A DNA stretch of 64,000 nt from JAJRTA01 sp965603125 (GCA_965603125.1 CBFDBU010000002.1:62001-126000), one strand, 5' to 3'; positions 8,240 through 18,157 are shown, numbered from the stretch's first letter. Translations and numbers: made by a program. Notes: generated by a model from the sequence alone, not told the origin.

Positions 8240-8329
8240 TTAGCCTTCTTTGTTCTCCAGCAATTCGACAATATCCTCAATCTCCCAAAGATGTTCTGCC
8301 CGCGTGACCCGTCCCTTCCCACCCCCTAT
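8240..8329 (-). pseudogene. Possible remnant of a transposase C-terminus
   Basis: On the minus strand, one frame ends with '…VTRAEHLWEIEDIVELLE…' shortly before a stop at about 8240. The pattern 'A(E/G)…(V/L)W(E/S)IE(D/E)(I/L)V.LL' is what I recall from the end of DDE transposases of IS1/ISXO2-like elements. No start codon or catalytic domain is present in the 157 bases between the endonuclease and the glycosyltransferase. If real, it is a scar of the event that delivered the R-M genes. This is a resemblance by eye only. Confidence 0.25.
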
Positions 8330-8337
8330 CCTCCTTC

Positions 8338-9534
8338 TTAAGCCTCGCGGACGATAGCGGCATACCTGGCGGCAAGCGGACCGGAGGCGTAGTTCTCATG
8401 AGCGAACCCATGACCGGCCTCGGCTAACCTCTGCCGCAGGGGCTGATCCCTGAGAAGTCTGACCATTGCGTCGGCCAACTCGCGGGCGTTGTCCTGCTTG
8501 ACCAGCAGGCCGCGTTGTTCGTGCTCGATGATGTCGGTGATCCCGCCGGAACGGGTGCCGATAACCGCCGCTCCGCACATCATGGCCTCCGAGAGCGTCA
8601 GGCCGAACCCTTCGCGATAGGAGTTCAGGACCACTACAGCCGCCCGGTTGTAGACCTCGCGCAGTTGTGTCTGGTCGACCGGCCCGCGTAGCGTCACCTG
8701 GCGCGACAGGCCGTGGGCGGCTATCTGGCGTTCGACATTGTTCCGGAGCGGCCCCGCTCCGTATATCTCCATCCGGGCGGCGGGTATTTCCTGCGTGACG
8801 GCGGCGAAGGCCTTGATAAGATAGTCGACGCGCTTCTGCTCTGTGAAGCGGGTTACCGAGACGATCAGGCAATCGTCGCGCTTAACTTTGGCGTCCCTGA
8901 AGAACAGCCTTTCGTCGTGCGGCAGCGGGAGCACTTCCACGATGCCCCCCAGAACGGGGTCCAATTGCAGGACCTGCTCTCTCAGGAAGCCGGATACAAC
9001 CGTCCAGCGCGAAAGCCGACGACAGAAACCCCGGAGGTATCTATACGGGAGTCTTCCGGCTTTCCGCATCAGCCGAATATCGGTGCCGTGCGACGAGAGA
9101 ACCATCGGCAGCCCCGCCCGACGGGCGATACGTTTCATTACTATGGCGGCGGGTATGAGCCAGTGCCCGGCAATGACGTCGATGTCCTCTTTCTCGATGA
9201 CGCTGAGCGCCGCCCGGCGGAAGGACTTCAAGAAACACCGGAAACGGTACAGGCCCCCCAGCGAACCGAGCACCAGGTTTTGCATATTGCCGCGGTAGGC
9301 CAGGGTCTCCCGGCTCTCATCCTCGTGGTAACGGAACCGGTAAATCCTGACGCCGGAGTTTTCTTCATACTCGGCGACACCGTTATCGTGGGGAGCCAGC
9401 ACGACCGGTCTTATGCCCTCGTCGACCAGACGCCGGGCGAGAAGCGAGAGAAAGACCCCGGCGTAATCGCCAGGATACCGGGGGTAATTGTGCGTCAGGA
9501 TGAGAAGCCGGGTATTCTGTTTCATGGGTCTCAT
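8338..9534 (-). CDS. Glycosyltransferase family 4 (GT-B fold)
   Basis: 398 residues (395 if translation begins at the second ATG, 9525, which gives the usual 'LLILTHNYPRYPGDYAG' start of the family). The N-terminal half has the Rossmann donor/acceptor opening 'THNYPR…G…F'. The C-terminal half carries 'SVTRFTEQKRVDYLIKAF' and the E-x7-E signature in 'EGFGLTLSEAMMCG'. Such enzymes are retaining transferases in the assembly of exopolysaccharide, lipopolysaccharide or protein glycans. It is a single gene here with no polysaccharide cluster around it. Donor and acceptor are unknown. Confidence 0.9.
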   Translation of the reverse strand: MRPMKQNTRLLILTHNYPRYPGDYAGVFLSLLARRLVDEGIRPVVLAPHDNGVAEYEENSGVRIYRFRYHEDESRETLAYRGNMQNLVLGSLGGLYRFRCFLKSFRRAALSVIEKEDIDVIAGHWLIPAAIVMKRIARRAGLPMVLSSHGTDIRLMRKAGRLPYRYLRGFCRRLSRWTVVSGFLREQVLQLDPVLGGIVEVLPLPHDERLFFRDAKVKRDDCLIVSVTRFTEQKRVDYLIKAFAAVTQEIPAARMEIYGAGPLRNNVERQIAAHGLSRQVTLRGPVDQTQLREVYNRAAVVVLNSYREGFGLTLSEAMMCGAAVIGTRSGGITDIIEHEQRGLLVKQDNARELADAMVRLLRDQPLRQRLAEAGHGFAHENYASGPLAARYAAIVREA

Positions 9535-9772
9535 GCTATTATAAACCTGTGACCTGCGAAAGTTTAATCTGGGTGGCCGCCTTCGGTTCGCTTCAATCCG
9601 GTCGGAAGGCGTTGATTCTGAATAGATTGGGCCCCTTGCTTTACCGTCCCAATTTCGAGGGAAGAAAACCCGTCACCGGATGTATGTGGATTAAAGCTTG
9701 CCGGCGGCGAGGACCGATTTGTTAATTGGCAACGCGCCCGCGCGGGTGAGTATAAAACATGGAGGAAGGAAG

Positions 9773-11128
9773 ATGAGAAAGATGAACAAGGCCTTTCTGG
9801 CTGGGCTGTCGATTCTCCTGCTGATCGGGTCGGTGTCGGCCGATGAGATTGCGGTAACCGTTTACAACAGTAACCTGGGAGTGGTCAGCGAGACACGGCG
9901 ACTTGAATTCACGGAAGGAACCAACCGGCTGGCCTTCCGCGATGTTCCGGAGCTGATCGACGCGGCTTCGGTTCGATTCGAGGTGCCGGAACGACAGGTG
10001 ACCATCCTGGAGCAGAACTACGCCTTTGACCTGGTCAGCCCGGCACAGATGTACGCCAAGTACATCGACCAGGAGATCCAGTTGATCGACAAAGATGGTC
10101 GGCTTTACGCCGGGAATCTGTTGGCGCACAGCAGCCGCGAGGTAACCCTTCGCGAATCCGGCGGTCGCATCAAGATCGTTCTTCTTGAGAACATCGCCGA
10201 GGTCAGTTTCCCCAGCCTGCCCGAGGGCCTGGTCACCAGGCCGACGCTGTTCTGGCTCTACAACTCCAGCACCAGCGGGAGTCTCGATTGTCGGGTGGGC
10301 TACCAGACGGCGGGCATGGACTGGCGGGCCGAGTATGTCGGCCTTCTCAGCAGTGATGAGAGCAACCTTGAGCTGTCGGGGTGGTCATCCATAACCAACA
10401 AGTCCGGGAAGACTTATAACGACGCCACCCTGAAACTGGTGGCCGGCGACATCAGCCGGGCGGCGCCACCACCGCAGCGGGGCCGGATGAAAGCGCTGGC
10501 TATGGCTGATTTGGAAGGCGCAGGCGGCTTCGAAGAAAAGGCCTTCTTTGAATACCATCTCTACACCTTGCCGCGCCGGGCCACGCTGGCGGACAAGGAG
10601 ATCAAGCAAATATCACTGTTCGAGCCGGCCGGCACTACCGTGGAGAAAATCTACACTTACCGGCCGCACGTTCACCCCACTGACGTCGGGGTGGCGGTCA
10701 AGTTTACGAACTCAGCTTCCGCCGGTCTCGGAATGCCGCTTCCCGCCGGCCGTATGCGAATGTTCAAGGCGGACGAGGACGGCTCCATGATCCTGATCGG
10801 GGAAGACTACATCAAGCATACGCCCCGTGACGAGGAGATCACGGTGAAAGTCGGGAACGCCTTCGACATCGTGGCCGAGGAAAAGCTGATGGACCAGACC
10901 AGGATTTCTCAGAGGGTCGAAGAGCGCCGGTACGAGATCGAGATTCGCAACCGGAAGGACGAAGACGTAACGGTCCGGGTGGAAAAACGACTGTACGGTT
11001 TCTGGGAAATCAGGGAGGCCAGTCTGGAGTTCACCAAGAAGGACGCCACCACCGTCTACTTCGACGTCACGGTGGGAAGTGGCGAAACACAGGTGCTGAC
11101 AATGACGGTGCGCTTCAGCAACAGTTGA
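9773..11128 (+). CDS. Secreted DUF4139 domain protein
   Basis: 451 residues. The ATG at 9773 follows GGAGG by seven bases and begins a clear signal peptide (basic MRKMNK, hydrophobic core, cleavage near 'SVSA-DE'). 'VYNSNLGVVSETRRLEF' and 'DVPELIDAASVRFE' are the N-terminal hallmarks of DUF4139 proteins. The C-terminal half carries the conserved '(V)EERRYEIEIRNRKDEDV' region. Family members are exported beta-rich proteins of unknown function, common in FCB bacteria. A TPR lipoprotein gene follows 84 bases downstream, and the two may share a transcript. Confidence 0.85.
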   Translation: MRKMNKAFLAGLSILLLIGSVSADEIAVTVYNSNLGVVSETRRLEFTEGTNRLAFRDVPELIDAASVRFEVPERQVTILEQNYAFDLVSPAQMYAKYIDQEIQLIDKDGRLYAGNLLAHSSREVTLRESGGRIKIVLLENIAEVSFPSLPEGLVTRPTLFWLYNSSTSGSLDCRVGYQTAGMDWRAEYVGLLSSDESNLELSGWSSITNKSGKTYNDATLKLVAGDISRAAPPPQRGRMKALAMADLEGAGGFEEKAFFEYHLYTLPRRATLADKEIKQISLFEPAGTTVEKIYTYRPHVHPTDVGVAVKFTNSASAGLGMPLPAGRMRMFKADEDGSMILIGEDYIKHTPRDEEITVKVGNAFDIVAEEKLMDQTRISQRVEERRYEIEIRNRKDEDVTVRVEKRLYGFWEIREASLEFTKKDATTVYFDVTVGSGETQVLTMTVRFSNS

Positions 11129-11212
11129 TAACGGCGCGGTTGACAAGATGATCGTCGGAGGTTACATTCTGCGGGTTGATGTGCAAATGTCCGGCCAAAT
11201 CAGGAGGTAGTT

Positions 11213-12589
11213 TTGAGAAGGATTGTTACTTTTGTAGTTGTCGCCGGTCTCGCCGGCTGTCTTGTCAGTTCCGCCCTGGCGAAGAGGGGCCGCAAACTGC
11301 CGCTGTCAGCCTACTTGAAGTCCGCCAAGATTGAAATCATATCAGGCGACCTCGAGCGATACAAGACGGCGGTGGTCATGCTGGATTCACTCTTCATGCA
11401 TTACGGTCCTCACGACGAGGCGTTGTTCCTTATGTCGCAGATAATGGTCGACCGCATCGAGGCCTCACCGGGCCCGGTCAGCAAGATGCCCCACGTGGAA
11501 CGGATGGTCGCCTACGTCGACTCCCTCCACATGTGCTGTGACAACAAGGACGTCAAGAAGAAATACAAGAAGGACTGCAAGAAATACACGCAACAGGCGG
11601 ACTCGATCGCAGTGAAGTACTGGCGCGAGTTCTACAATGCCGGTATCGAGCAGCTCACAGAGACGCAGGACCTCTCGCAGGATCTTCAAGGGGAATCCGA
11701 CTCCTCGATCATGGCGTACCTGCAGTCCGGTCTTGAGGCAACCTTCGATTCCTGCCGGACCAACATGCAGTTGGCCATCATTATCGACTCGACCGATCAT
11801 CGAAGCTATGTGGCCATCGCCACTGCCTACGAGAGAATGCTGGACTATGAGAGTTCCATCGAATGGAAGCGGAAGGGTCTCGAGCACAGCTCCGACAGTA
11901 CCCAATTGCTGCTGTCGATCGGTTACAACTACATCAACATGGACAAGTACTGCGAGGCCATCCCCTACCTGAAGAGCTACGTGGATATTACCCCCCAGGA
12001 CACGGCCAACATGTACAATCTCACCATCTGCTACAACAACTGCGGGTTGTACGACTCCGCCATGGTTTTCTACGACAAGATTCTTCAGTTGGATCCACAG
12101 AACGTCGATGTCCTGAGCGCGGTCGGGCGCTACTATAACGAGAAGGGTCGTCAGGCGGCGGATTCCGCCCGGCAGCAGGAGCAGGACGGCAACACCACCG
12201 CTGCTGCGGAATGGCAGGTCAGGAAGGATGAGGCTTTTGACTCATCGCAGGTCTATTTCCGAAGCGCCTATGAAGCGAACTCCGATGATCCCTTTGTCGC
12301 CGACATGTATGCCCTGATCTGTGCGCTGAAAGGCGATTTCGAAGAAGCGATCATCGGCTACACAAGAATGACCGAGCTTAGACCCGATGATCCCGACAAC
12401 TGGGTATATCTGGGTGATATCCATTTGAGCCTGAAGCAGTTCGATGAGTCGATCGTGGCGTACGAAAAGGCGGTTGATCTGCAGCCGTCCAACAGCGACG
12501 TCTGGCAGCAACTTGCGGATCTCTATCATGAGATAGGCGAAACGGCCAAGGAGGCCGAAGCCCAGACGCGATTGGACGAACTCAAGTAG
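11213..12589 (+). CDS. Exported TPR-repeat protein
   Basis: 458 residues. A TTG start is supported by a strong AGGAGGT four bases upstream. The leader 'MRRIVTFVVVAGLAGC' has a lipobox-like LAGC, so it may be a lipoprotein; cleavage after 'SALA' by signal peptidase I is the alternative. TPR units occupy roughly residues 180-300 and 340-455 ('MYNLTICYNNCGLYDSAMVF', 'DNWVYLGDIHLSLKQFDESI'). The region at residues 100-130 is rich in Lys and Cys (CCDNKDVKKKYKKDCKKY). It probably acts as a periplasmic or outer-membrane protein-protein scaffold; the partner is unknown. Confidence 0.8.
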   Translation: MRRIVTFVVVAGLAGCLVSSALAKRGRKLPLSAYLKSAKIEIISGDLERYKTAVVMLDSLFMHYGPHDEALFLMSQIMVDRIEASPGPVSKMPHVERMVAYVDSLHMCCDNKDVKKKYKKDCKKYTQQADSIAVKYWREFYNAGIEQLTETQDLSQDLQGESDSSIMAYLQSGLEATFDSCRTNMQLAIIIDSTDHRSYVAIATAYERMLDYESSIEWKRKGLEHSSDSTQLLLSIGYNYINMDKYCEAIPYLKSYVDITPQDTANMYNLTICYNNCGLYDSAMVFYDKILQLDPQNVDVLSAVGRYYNEKGRQAADSARQQEQDGNTTAAAEWQVRKDEAFDSSQVYFRSAYEANSDDPFVADMYALICALKGDFEEAIIGYTRMTELRPDDPDNWVYLGDIHLSLKQFDESIVAYEKAVDLQPSNSDVWQQLADLYHEIGETAKEAEAQTRLDELK

Positions 12590-12716
12590 TGATGAGGCCC
12601 GTAGCGGACAGGCTCGGTCGGCCTGTTCTGCGTCGCTGTTTCGCTGATAGTCTGGAAAACAAGCACTTGGCGGCGGGCGCACAGCCTGCCGCCTTCTTTC
12701 ATCGCAGGCGTCGCTC

Positions 12717-15107
12717 ATGCCACGACCGGAGAGTATAGCCGAGGTGGCTGTTGCCGGGCCACTCCGCCGCACTTTTATCTACCGCGTGCCGGAATCAATC
12801 GGAGAACTCCAGCCGGGCCAGCGGCTGCTGGTGCCGTTTGGACGTGGGCGAAAAACCGGGTACTACCTCGGTCCAGCGCCACGGCGGCCCGGCCTCAAGC
12901 TCAAGGATATCACCAGGGCCATCGACGCTTTCAGCTATTTCAGCCCGGAGTTGTTCAAGTTCTGTCGCTGGATGGCTGACTATTACTTCGCCAATCCAGC
13001 CGACTGCCTGGTAGCGGCGTTGCCGCCACCCCTCAAGAGTGGAGCTGTTGCAGCCTACTTCTGGAAGACCAAGCCCGACTGGCTGCCACCGTCCCTGGCA
13101 AGGCGGGCCGGCAGGGGCAAGCGGGTGACGCCCGCCGTGCTCTCGAGGATCACCGGCGAGAGCGGGCTTTTCCAACGGCTTGTCGACGAGGCGGCCATAG
13201 TGGAACAACCGCTCCCTGAATCCTCCCTGCAAAGCATGAGGTACGTGGCCCTCCGAGCGGCTGGGTTCGAGGTCTGGGAGAAACACTTCGCCACGCGAAA
13301 GTTCCAACCCGGGAAATTCGACGGCTCCAAAACGAGGGTGGAATTGAAAGAGGCCGGCTGGTCGGATTACCAGATCCGACTGGCGCTGCGTGAAAACATT
13401 CTGTTGCCTGTATACCGTGACGAGGAGCACGGGTCGGTACTGGAGTTCGTACAGGCGCGCGAGGACGTTTCCGGGATTGTACTAAACGCAGAGCAACAGG
13501 CCGTTGTTGAGGAGTTGCACAAATCGTTGGGAGGCCCCTTCTCGCCGACCCTGCTGCATGGCGTGACCGGGTCGGGCAAGACCATCGTCTATTGCCACCT
13601 GTGCCGGGACTTGCTGCAGAAAGGGAAGACGGCCCTGGTTCTGACTCCGGAGATCGCCCTGACGGGAAGCATTTTGTCATACTTTCGAGGATTCTTTGGT
13701 GATCTCGTGACGGTGATTCATTCGGCCATGACTGACCGGGAGCGGTGGGCAAGCTGGCGCGACATTCGATCCGGTCGCTGCAAGATCGTGGTTGGGCCGC
13801 GTTCAGCGATCTTTGCGCCGCTGCCCGATCTCGGCCTGATAGTGGTTGACGAAGAGCACGACCCGTCGTACAAGCAGAGCGACCCTGCGCCGCGTTTTCA
13901 TGGTCGTGACGCCGCCGTCATGCGAGCCAAGCTGAACGACATTCCGATCCTTCTGGGCACCGCCTCGCCGTCACTGGAATCATACCACCATGCCCGCTCG
14001 GGAAGGTATCGCCTTCTTCGGCTGACGCGACGGCCCGCCGGGGCGGGGCTGCCGACTGTGCATGTGGTCGATATGCGCAAAGACCGGCTCCGGGGAGACC
14101 TGTCGTTCATGTCCTTCCCGCTCAAGCAGGAGATGGAAAACCGCCTGGCCAACGGGGAACAGGCGATACTGTACCTCAACCGGCGGGGCCATTCGCCTCA
14201 GTTGAAGTGTTGCACTTGTGGCGAGGTGCCCCAGTGTCCTCACTGCCGAATCAACATGACCTACCACAAGGTGGGCCACAAGCTGTCCTGCCATTACTGT
14301 GGTTTCGTTAGGACCAGTTATGACGTCTGTCCAAAATGCCGGGGAACAGAGTTCATCTACTTAGGAGTGGGTACGCAGAAGGTGGAAGAGTCGCTCTCCC
14401 GGCTTTTCAAGGATGCCCGCGCAGTGCGTCTGGACAGCGATTCCGCCTCCGGCCGCAAGCGGGCTCACGCGATACTGTCTGAGTTCGCCTCCCGGAAGAG
14501 CAACGTGTTGCTGGGAACCCAGATGGTTACCAAGGGACTGGACTTCCCAGGGGTGACGTTGGTGGGGGTGCTCTCGGCCGATATGAGTCTGGACCTGCCG
14601 GATTTCCGGGCTTCGGAAAAGACCTTCGCGCGGCTACTACAGGTGTCCGGGCGATCTGGTCGGTCGCAGTCACCGGGTGAGGTTAAGGTCCAGACCTACT
14701 ACCCCGGAAGTGATCTCATTGCCGACGCCGCCCGGCAGGACTATGAGGCTTTTTTCGACAGGGAGATTGAATCGCGCCGGGCGCTGTCCTTTCCGCCGTT
14801 TTCGCGTCTGGTCAATTTCACGCTTTCGGGAAGCGATGAGAAAAAGCTTGAGAAGACCGCGCTGGAGTTCTCCGCCAGACTTCGGGACAAAATCAGCCGA
14901 TCCGGCCTGAAAGCCGAACTACTCGGCCCGGCGCCGCGGCCGCTTTATTTGCTGCGTGGAAAATACCGGCGCCACATGTTTGTCAAAACACGGCAGGTGG
15001 TGAAACTCGTCGGGATGCTTACCGAGTGGGAAACGGCGGAGCCCCGGTTCAAGTTGCCGTCAGCAATAAAGCTGGTGGTCGATGTCGATCCGGATGATAT
15101 GATGTAA
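12717..15107 (+). CDS. priA: Primosomal replication protein N' (PriA helicase)
   Basis: 796 residues, at the upper end of PriA size. The order is an N-terminal 3'-end-binding domain (residues 1-110), a winged-helix region, then helicase lobes. Walker A 'GVTGSGKT' is near residue 282 and Walker B 'DEEHD' near residue 378. The Cys-rich insert 'CCTCGEVPQCPHC…CHYCG…CPKC' binds two zinc ions. The motif 'GTQMVTKGLDFPGV' follows. PriA reloads the replisome at stalled forks. All catalytic motifs are intact. It is flanked by unrelated genes, with no obvious operon. Confidence 0.95.
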   Translation: MPRPESIAEVAVAGPLRRTFIYRVPESIGELQPGQRLLVPFGRGRKTGYYLGPAPRRPGLKLKDITRAIDAFSYFSPELFKFCRWMADYYFANPADCLVAALPPPLKSGAVAAYFWKTKPDWLPPSLARRAGRGKRVTPAVLSRITGESGLFQRLVDEAAIVEQPLPESSLQSMRYVALRAAGFEVWEKHFATRKFQPGKFDGSKTRVELKEAGWSDYQIRLALRENILLPVYRDEEHGSVLEFVQAREDVSGIVLNAEQQAVVEELHKSLGGPFSPTLLHGVTGSGKTIVYCHLCRDLLQKGKTALVLTPEIALTGSILSYFRGFFGDLVTVIHSAMTDRERWASWRDIRSGRCKIVVGPRSAIFAPLPDLGLIVVDEEHDPSYKQSDPAPRFHGRDAAVMRAKLNDIPILLGTASPSLESYHHARSGRYRLLRLTRRPAGAGLPTVHVVDMRKDRLRGDLSFMSFPLKQEMENRLANGEQAILYLNRRGHSPQLKCCTCGEVPQCPHCRINMTYHKVGHKLSCHYCGFVRTSYDVCPKCRGTEFIYLGVGTQKVEESLSRLFKDARAVRLDSDSASGRKRAHAILSEFASRKSNVLLGTQMVTKGLDFPGVTLVGVLSADMSLDLPDFRASEKTFARLLQVSGRSGRSQSPGEVKVQTYYPGSDLIADAARQDYEAFFDREIESRRALSFPPFSRLVNFTLSGSDEKKLEKTALEFSARLRDKISRSGLKAELLGPAPRPLYLLRGKYRRHMFVKTRQVVKLVGMLTEWETAEPRFKLPSAIKLVVDVDPDDMM

Positions 15108-15151
15108 AGCCGACCTGGGGCCGTCCGGCGCAGAGTGCTCTGACCAATCTC

Positions 15152-18004
15152 CTACGGGCACGGAATCGGCTCTGGCCCGCCTCGAAACATATAATCGACG
15201 AGATAGACCAAGTCCGCTATGTCTATGGGATTAGAGCAGTCACCGTTGATGTCGGCCACGAACAACGGATAAGGCGGTGGGCCGTCCCGGAACATGTAAT
15301 CTATGAGGAACACCAGATCGGCAATGTCCTGCGAATGATTGTGGTCGAGATCACCCAGCGTCCAGGTCCAGAAATCCGGCGTCTCTGTTGACAACGTCGA
15401 CAGACCGGTGTTATCGAACGCTGTAACACGCCACCAGTAGTGAGTGTTGAACGTCAGCGAGTCAGAGAGCGTATGCGAGGCACCTGGCAGCGAATCGACG
15501 ATCTGGACAAACGTGAAACCGGGATCGATAGAAACCTCCAGCTTGTACCGCACGGTGTCGAGCGGATCGGGGTCGGTGCACTCACTCCACAGAAATGTCG
15601 GCAGCATGTTGAACACAGGCATATTGCCGGTATCGGGTGGGTAAGCTGGATCAGGCATGGTTGGAGGTTCAGGTGTACTGTTCACGAAGAAGGCTGACGC
15701 GAACAGGTCCGTCCATTCGGAATACTCGTATCCATCGTATGCTCGCGCCCGCCACCAGTAGCGCCAGTTCTCATGCAGAGGCTGGCTCACCTGCCAGGCA
15801 GTAGAGTCTGTGCCTTCAGGGATATCAAACGCCTCCACGGGGTCAGGTTCACCGTATGTCGTATCAACGGTGCAGAAGAAATCATAGGCAAGCGCGTCCG
15901 ATTCGGCATCGGATGAGTTCTCGACCCAAAGCGTGGGCATGTCGCTGACCTGCTCATCATCGAGCGGCTGGAGCGGGACCGGCACCGACGGCAGCGAGTT
16001 CATGCGGAAGGTGGTTTCGTACCAGTTTGACCATGCGAGGCCGTTATGGACTCTGAGCCTCAAGTAGTAGGTCTCGCCATCAAGAAGCTCCGTTCCTGCG
16101 TAGACAACAAACGTATCTGCTGTCTCAAACGGAGCCGGGTTCCACATCTCGGCGTAGGCCCAGTCGTTGTCGGTGCCGACGGCTACTTCAACTTGAGTCT
16201 GGGCGTGTCGATCAAGCGGGTCTGTGTACGCCCAGGAAATCTCTGGTGCGTGGCTCGTTACGTTAAGAGCCGGGCCACTGCCATCGACAAACACTCCAAG
16301 TACTACGGGTGCTGTTGCTGGATATGGCTCAATGCAGGCAAGACGAAACCATCTCACATCTGCCAACTGCCACGTACCCTCGTCTTGAATGATGCTGCCA
16401 GGCTCTGGATCATCAATGTAGACCACATCGAGATAGTAGTCGCCATCGTAAGAGCCTGATGGGTCAATCACTGTTGCGCCAGACATGTCGCCTGTACGAT
16501 CAGTGCCGGTGCGAGACATGGACGGCCAGTGCTCCGATGAGCACCTCGCCCCAACCGTCGGATCACAGCCCGCAGAATGGGTGTTGGTGATGTTCCTACC
16601 CTGGTCCCACACCAGTCCGTCCAATGTCTCAGAGACCGCAAGATATAAGTCTCCGTTAGCTGATCCGTAGGGATCGGTGCCATCCAAACCGCGCTGGGCA
16701 CAGTCATCCTCTATCCCCGCGGGAATATCGTTGAATTGCACCCAAAGATAGTACAACCTGTTATTGCACTCGGAGACTGACATCTTGGAGCCATTCAGCT
16801 GCCAAGCGCCACCGTTGCAGACTGATTGGTCCCACCCAAGGTCAGCAACAGTAATCAGATTGCCACGGCCAAGACCATCGAAACCGAGAGTCTCACCCCA
16901 GTAGAACATGCTGCATTGAGTAGAACTGACATCACCGCCAGAGTTAGCATCTGCGGGCCAGTATCGGCCGTTCCATGCGATGTGGAGGTTATTGTCCGAA
17001 GCAATTAGAGCTGATACGTCCGTGTAGGGCCTGAAACCCGCAAGGCCGTCAGTGTTGTTTGTTAGGTTGACACGCGGAGTGAATGTGGCACCAAAGTCAT
17101 AGGACAATTGATAGTACAGATCGTTGTCTGAATCCTCATGCAAAAGTCCGGTGTTGCTGGAGCAGGTGTCACAGTCACCAGCATTCGGTAGATTAGCGAT
17201 CCACACAAGTGCTACCTTCCCGTCAGCTACGGAACAAGTAATATCTTGCGAGTAATTGAAACTTGTGTCAATTACGTAGGGTGGATAGTCCCATGTCCCC
17301 ACGTTACCTTCTCCAACCTTTCTGAAGTAATACATAGGGTGGGGATGATCAGCGGGCCAATCATCACCCTGAGCAATAACGTGTGTTACTGGAGTCCCCC
17401 CGGGTACGTCATGATAGCATACCTTTGGCCATAGAGCTTCATCGCCCAGGATAGCACCATAATCCATGACACTGTCTGGCACGCGAGAGGAAGACGAGAA
17501 ATTCCCCGAGCCCGGACCTGCGTCGTAGTACAAATGGGGAGAGTACCCGGAACCTTGATTATTGTGACCACTGACTACTGCGCGATTATCAGCAGACACG
17601 TCTATGCCCACATATCCGGCATAGTCACCCCCGGGCTGAACGGACACACCCAGGCCAGGCCGAAGCTGCGTGCCATTCCAGCCGAAGTAGGCGTTGTAGT
17701 ACATATGACGATCTTCCAGAACCGGCGCCTGCAAATACATCCAAACAAAGTGTATGATAAGACCACTCCCTTGACTGGGACCCCAGTCAACCATTCGCGC
17801 CATCGTGCCGATATGCTGCTGGTCATACCAAGTCTCCCCTATTTTCACGCCTGGGGAGAGAGATGGGAAGACGCCGACCCCCAGTGATTGTGCTACGCTG
17901 GATTCATGAGCCATGTCTTTAGGCGATCCCCCCGTATCCTGCGTCACCGCATACGCAACCGCGCAGCACAGCACCCCTGCTAATACAAGAATTGAGCACT
18001 TCAT
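15152..18004 (-). CDS. Large secreted protein with Fn3-like region and C-terminal dockerin-like repeats
   Basis: 950 residues. A signal peptide (MKCSILVLAGVLCCAVAYA) is followed by about 540 residues rich in Asp, Gly, Tyr and Trp with propeller-like strands ('DNDLYYQLSYDFGATF', 'WPSMSRTGTD'). Next come two or more fibronectin-III-like modules (about residues 570-880, with repeated '…YWWR.RAYDG…' strands). The last 68 residues hold two calcium-loop/helix repeats, 'GDLDHNHSQDIADLVFL' and 'ADINGDCSNPIDIADLVYL', each ending in '(I/V)DYMF(R)(D/G)GP'. That is the type I dockerin plan, which in this kind of bacterium appears to serve as a surface or secretion module. No catalytic residues are recognised. 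It has its own promoter. Confidence 0.8.
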   Translation of the reverse strand: MKCSILVLAGVLCCAVAYAVTQDTGGSPKDMAHESSVAQSLGVGVFPSLSPGVKIGETWYDQQHIGTMARMVDWGPSQGSGLIIHFVWMYLQAPVLEDRHMYYNAYFGWNGTQLRPGLGVSVQPGGDYAGYVGIDVSADNRAVVSGHNNQGSGYSPHLYYDAGPGSGNFSSSSRVPDSVMDYGAILGDEALWPKVCYHDVPGGTPVTHVIAQGDDWPADHPHPMYYFRKVGEGNVGTWDYPPYVIDTSFNYSQDITCSVADGKVALVWIANLPNAGDCDTCSSNTGLLHEDSDNDLYYQLSYDFGATFTPRVNLTNNTDGLAGFRPYTDVSALIASDNNLHIAWNGRYWPADANSGGDVSSTQCSMFYWGETLGFDGLGRGNLITVADLGWDQSVCNGGAWQLNGSKMSVSECNNRLYYLWVQFNDIPAGIEDDCAQRGLDGTDPYGSANGDLYLAVSETLDGLVWDQGRNITNTHSAGCDPTVGARCSSEHWPSMSRTGTDRTGDMSGATVIDPSGSYDGDYYLDVVYIDDPEPGSIIQDEGTWQLADVRWFRLACIEPYPATAPVVLGVFVDGSGPALNVTSHAPEISWAYTDPLDRHAQTQVEVAVGTDNDWAYAEMWNPAPFETADTFVVYAGTELLDGETYYLRLRVHNGLAWSNWYETTFRMNSLPSVPVPLQPLDDEQVSDMPTLWVENSSDAESDALAYDFFCTVDTTYGEPDPVEAFDIPEGTDSTAWQVSQPLHENWRYWWRARAYDGYEYSEWTDLFASAFFVNSTPEPPTMPDPAYPPDTGNMPVFNMLPTFLWSECTDPDPLDTVRYKLEVSIDPGFTFVQIVDSLPGASHTLSDSLTFNTHYWWRVTAFDNTGLSTLSTETPDFWTWTLGDLDHNHSQDIADLVFLIDYMFRDGPPPYPLFVADINGDCSNPIDIADLVYLVDYMFRGGPEPIPCP

Positions 18005-18039
18005 AATACCCCTACCACCTTTAATCTCCCAATTACCGT

Positions 18040-18068
18040 AATATAGGCCAAAAGGGCCGCTTTGGCAA
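18040..18068 (-). promoter_or_regulatory. Promoter for the secreted dockerin protein
   Basis: Read on the minus strand, TTGCCA (18063-18068) and TATATT (18040-18045) are exactly 17 bases apart and lie about 36 bases upstream of the start codon. The leader contains AGGTGG as ribosome-binding site. The spacer holds a small GGCC…GGCC inverted repeat (GGCCAAAAGGGCC) that might bind a regulator. Confidence 0.5.
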
Positions 18069-18129
18069 GGAGATTGGGATATTTATTGCCGCTCCTGCCC
18101 CCCAAAACAATTACTTGGCAAACATACGG

Positions 18130-18157
18130 TTGACTAATATATTACGGCGTGGATAAA
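18130..18157 (+). promoter_or_regulatory. Possible promoter of the yajC-def-fmt-rng operon
   Basis: TTGACT at 18130-18135 and GATAAA at 18152-18157, spacing 16. This would start a transcript about 45 bases upstream of yajC. It lies in the 202-base divergent gap with the secreted-protein promoter. Confidence 0.4.
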
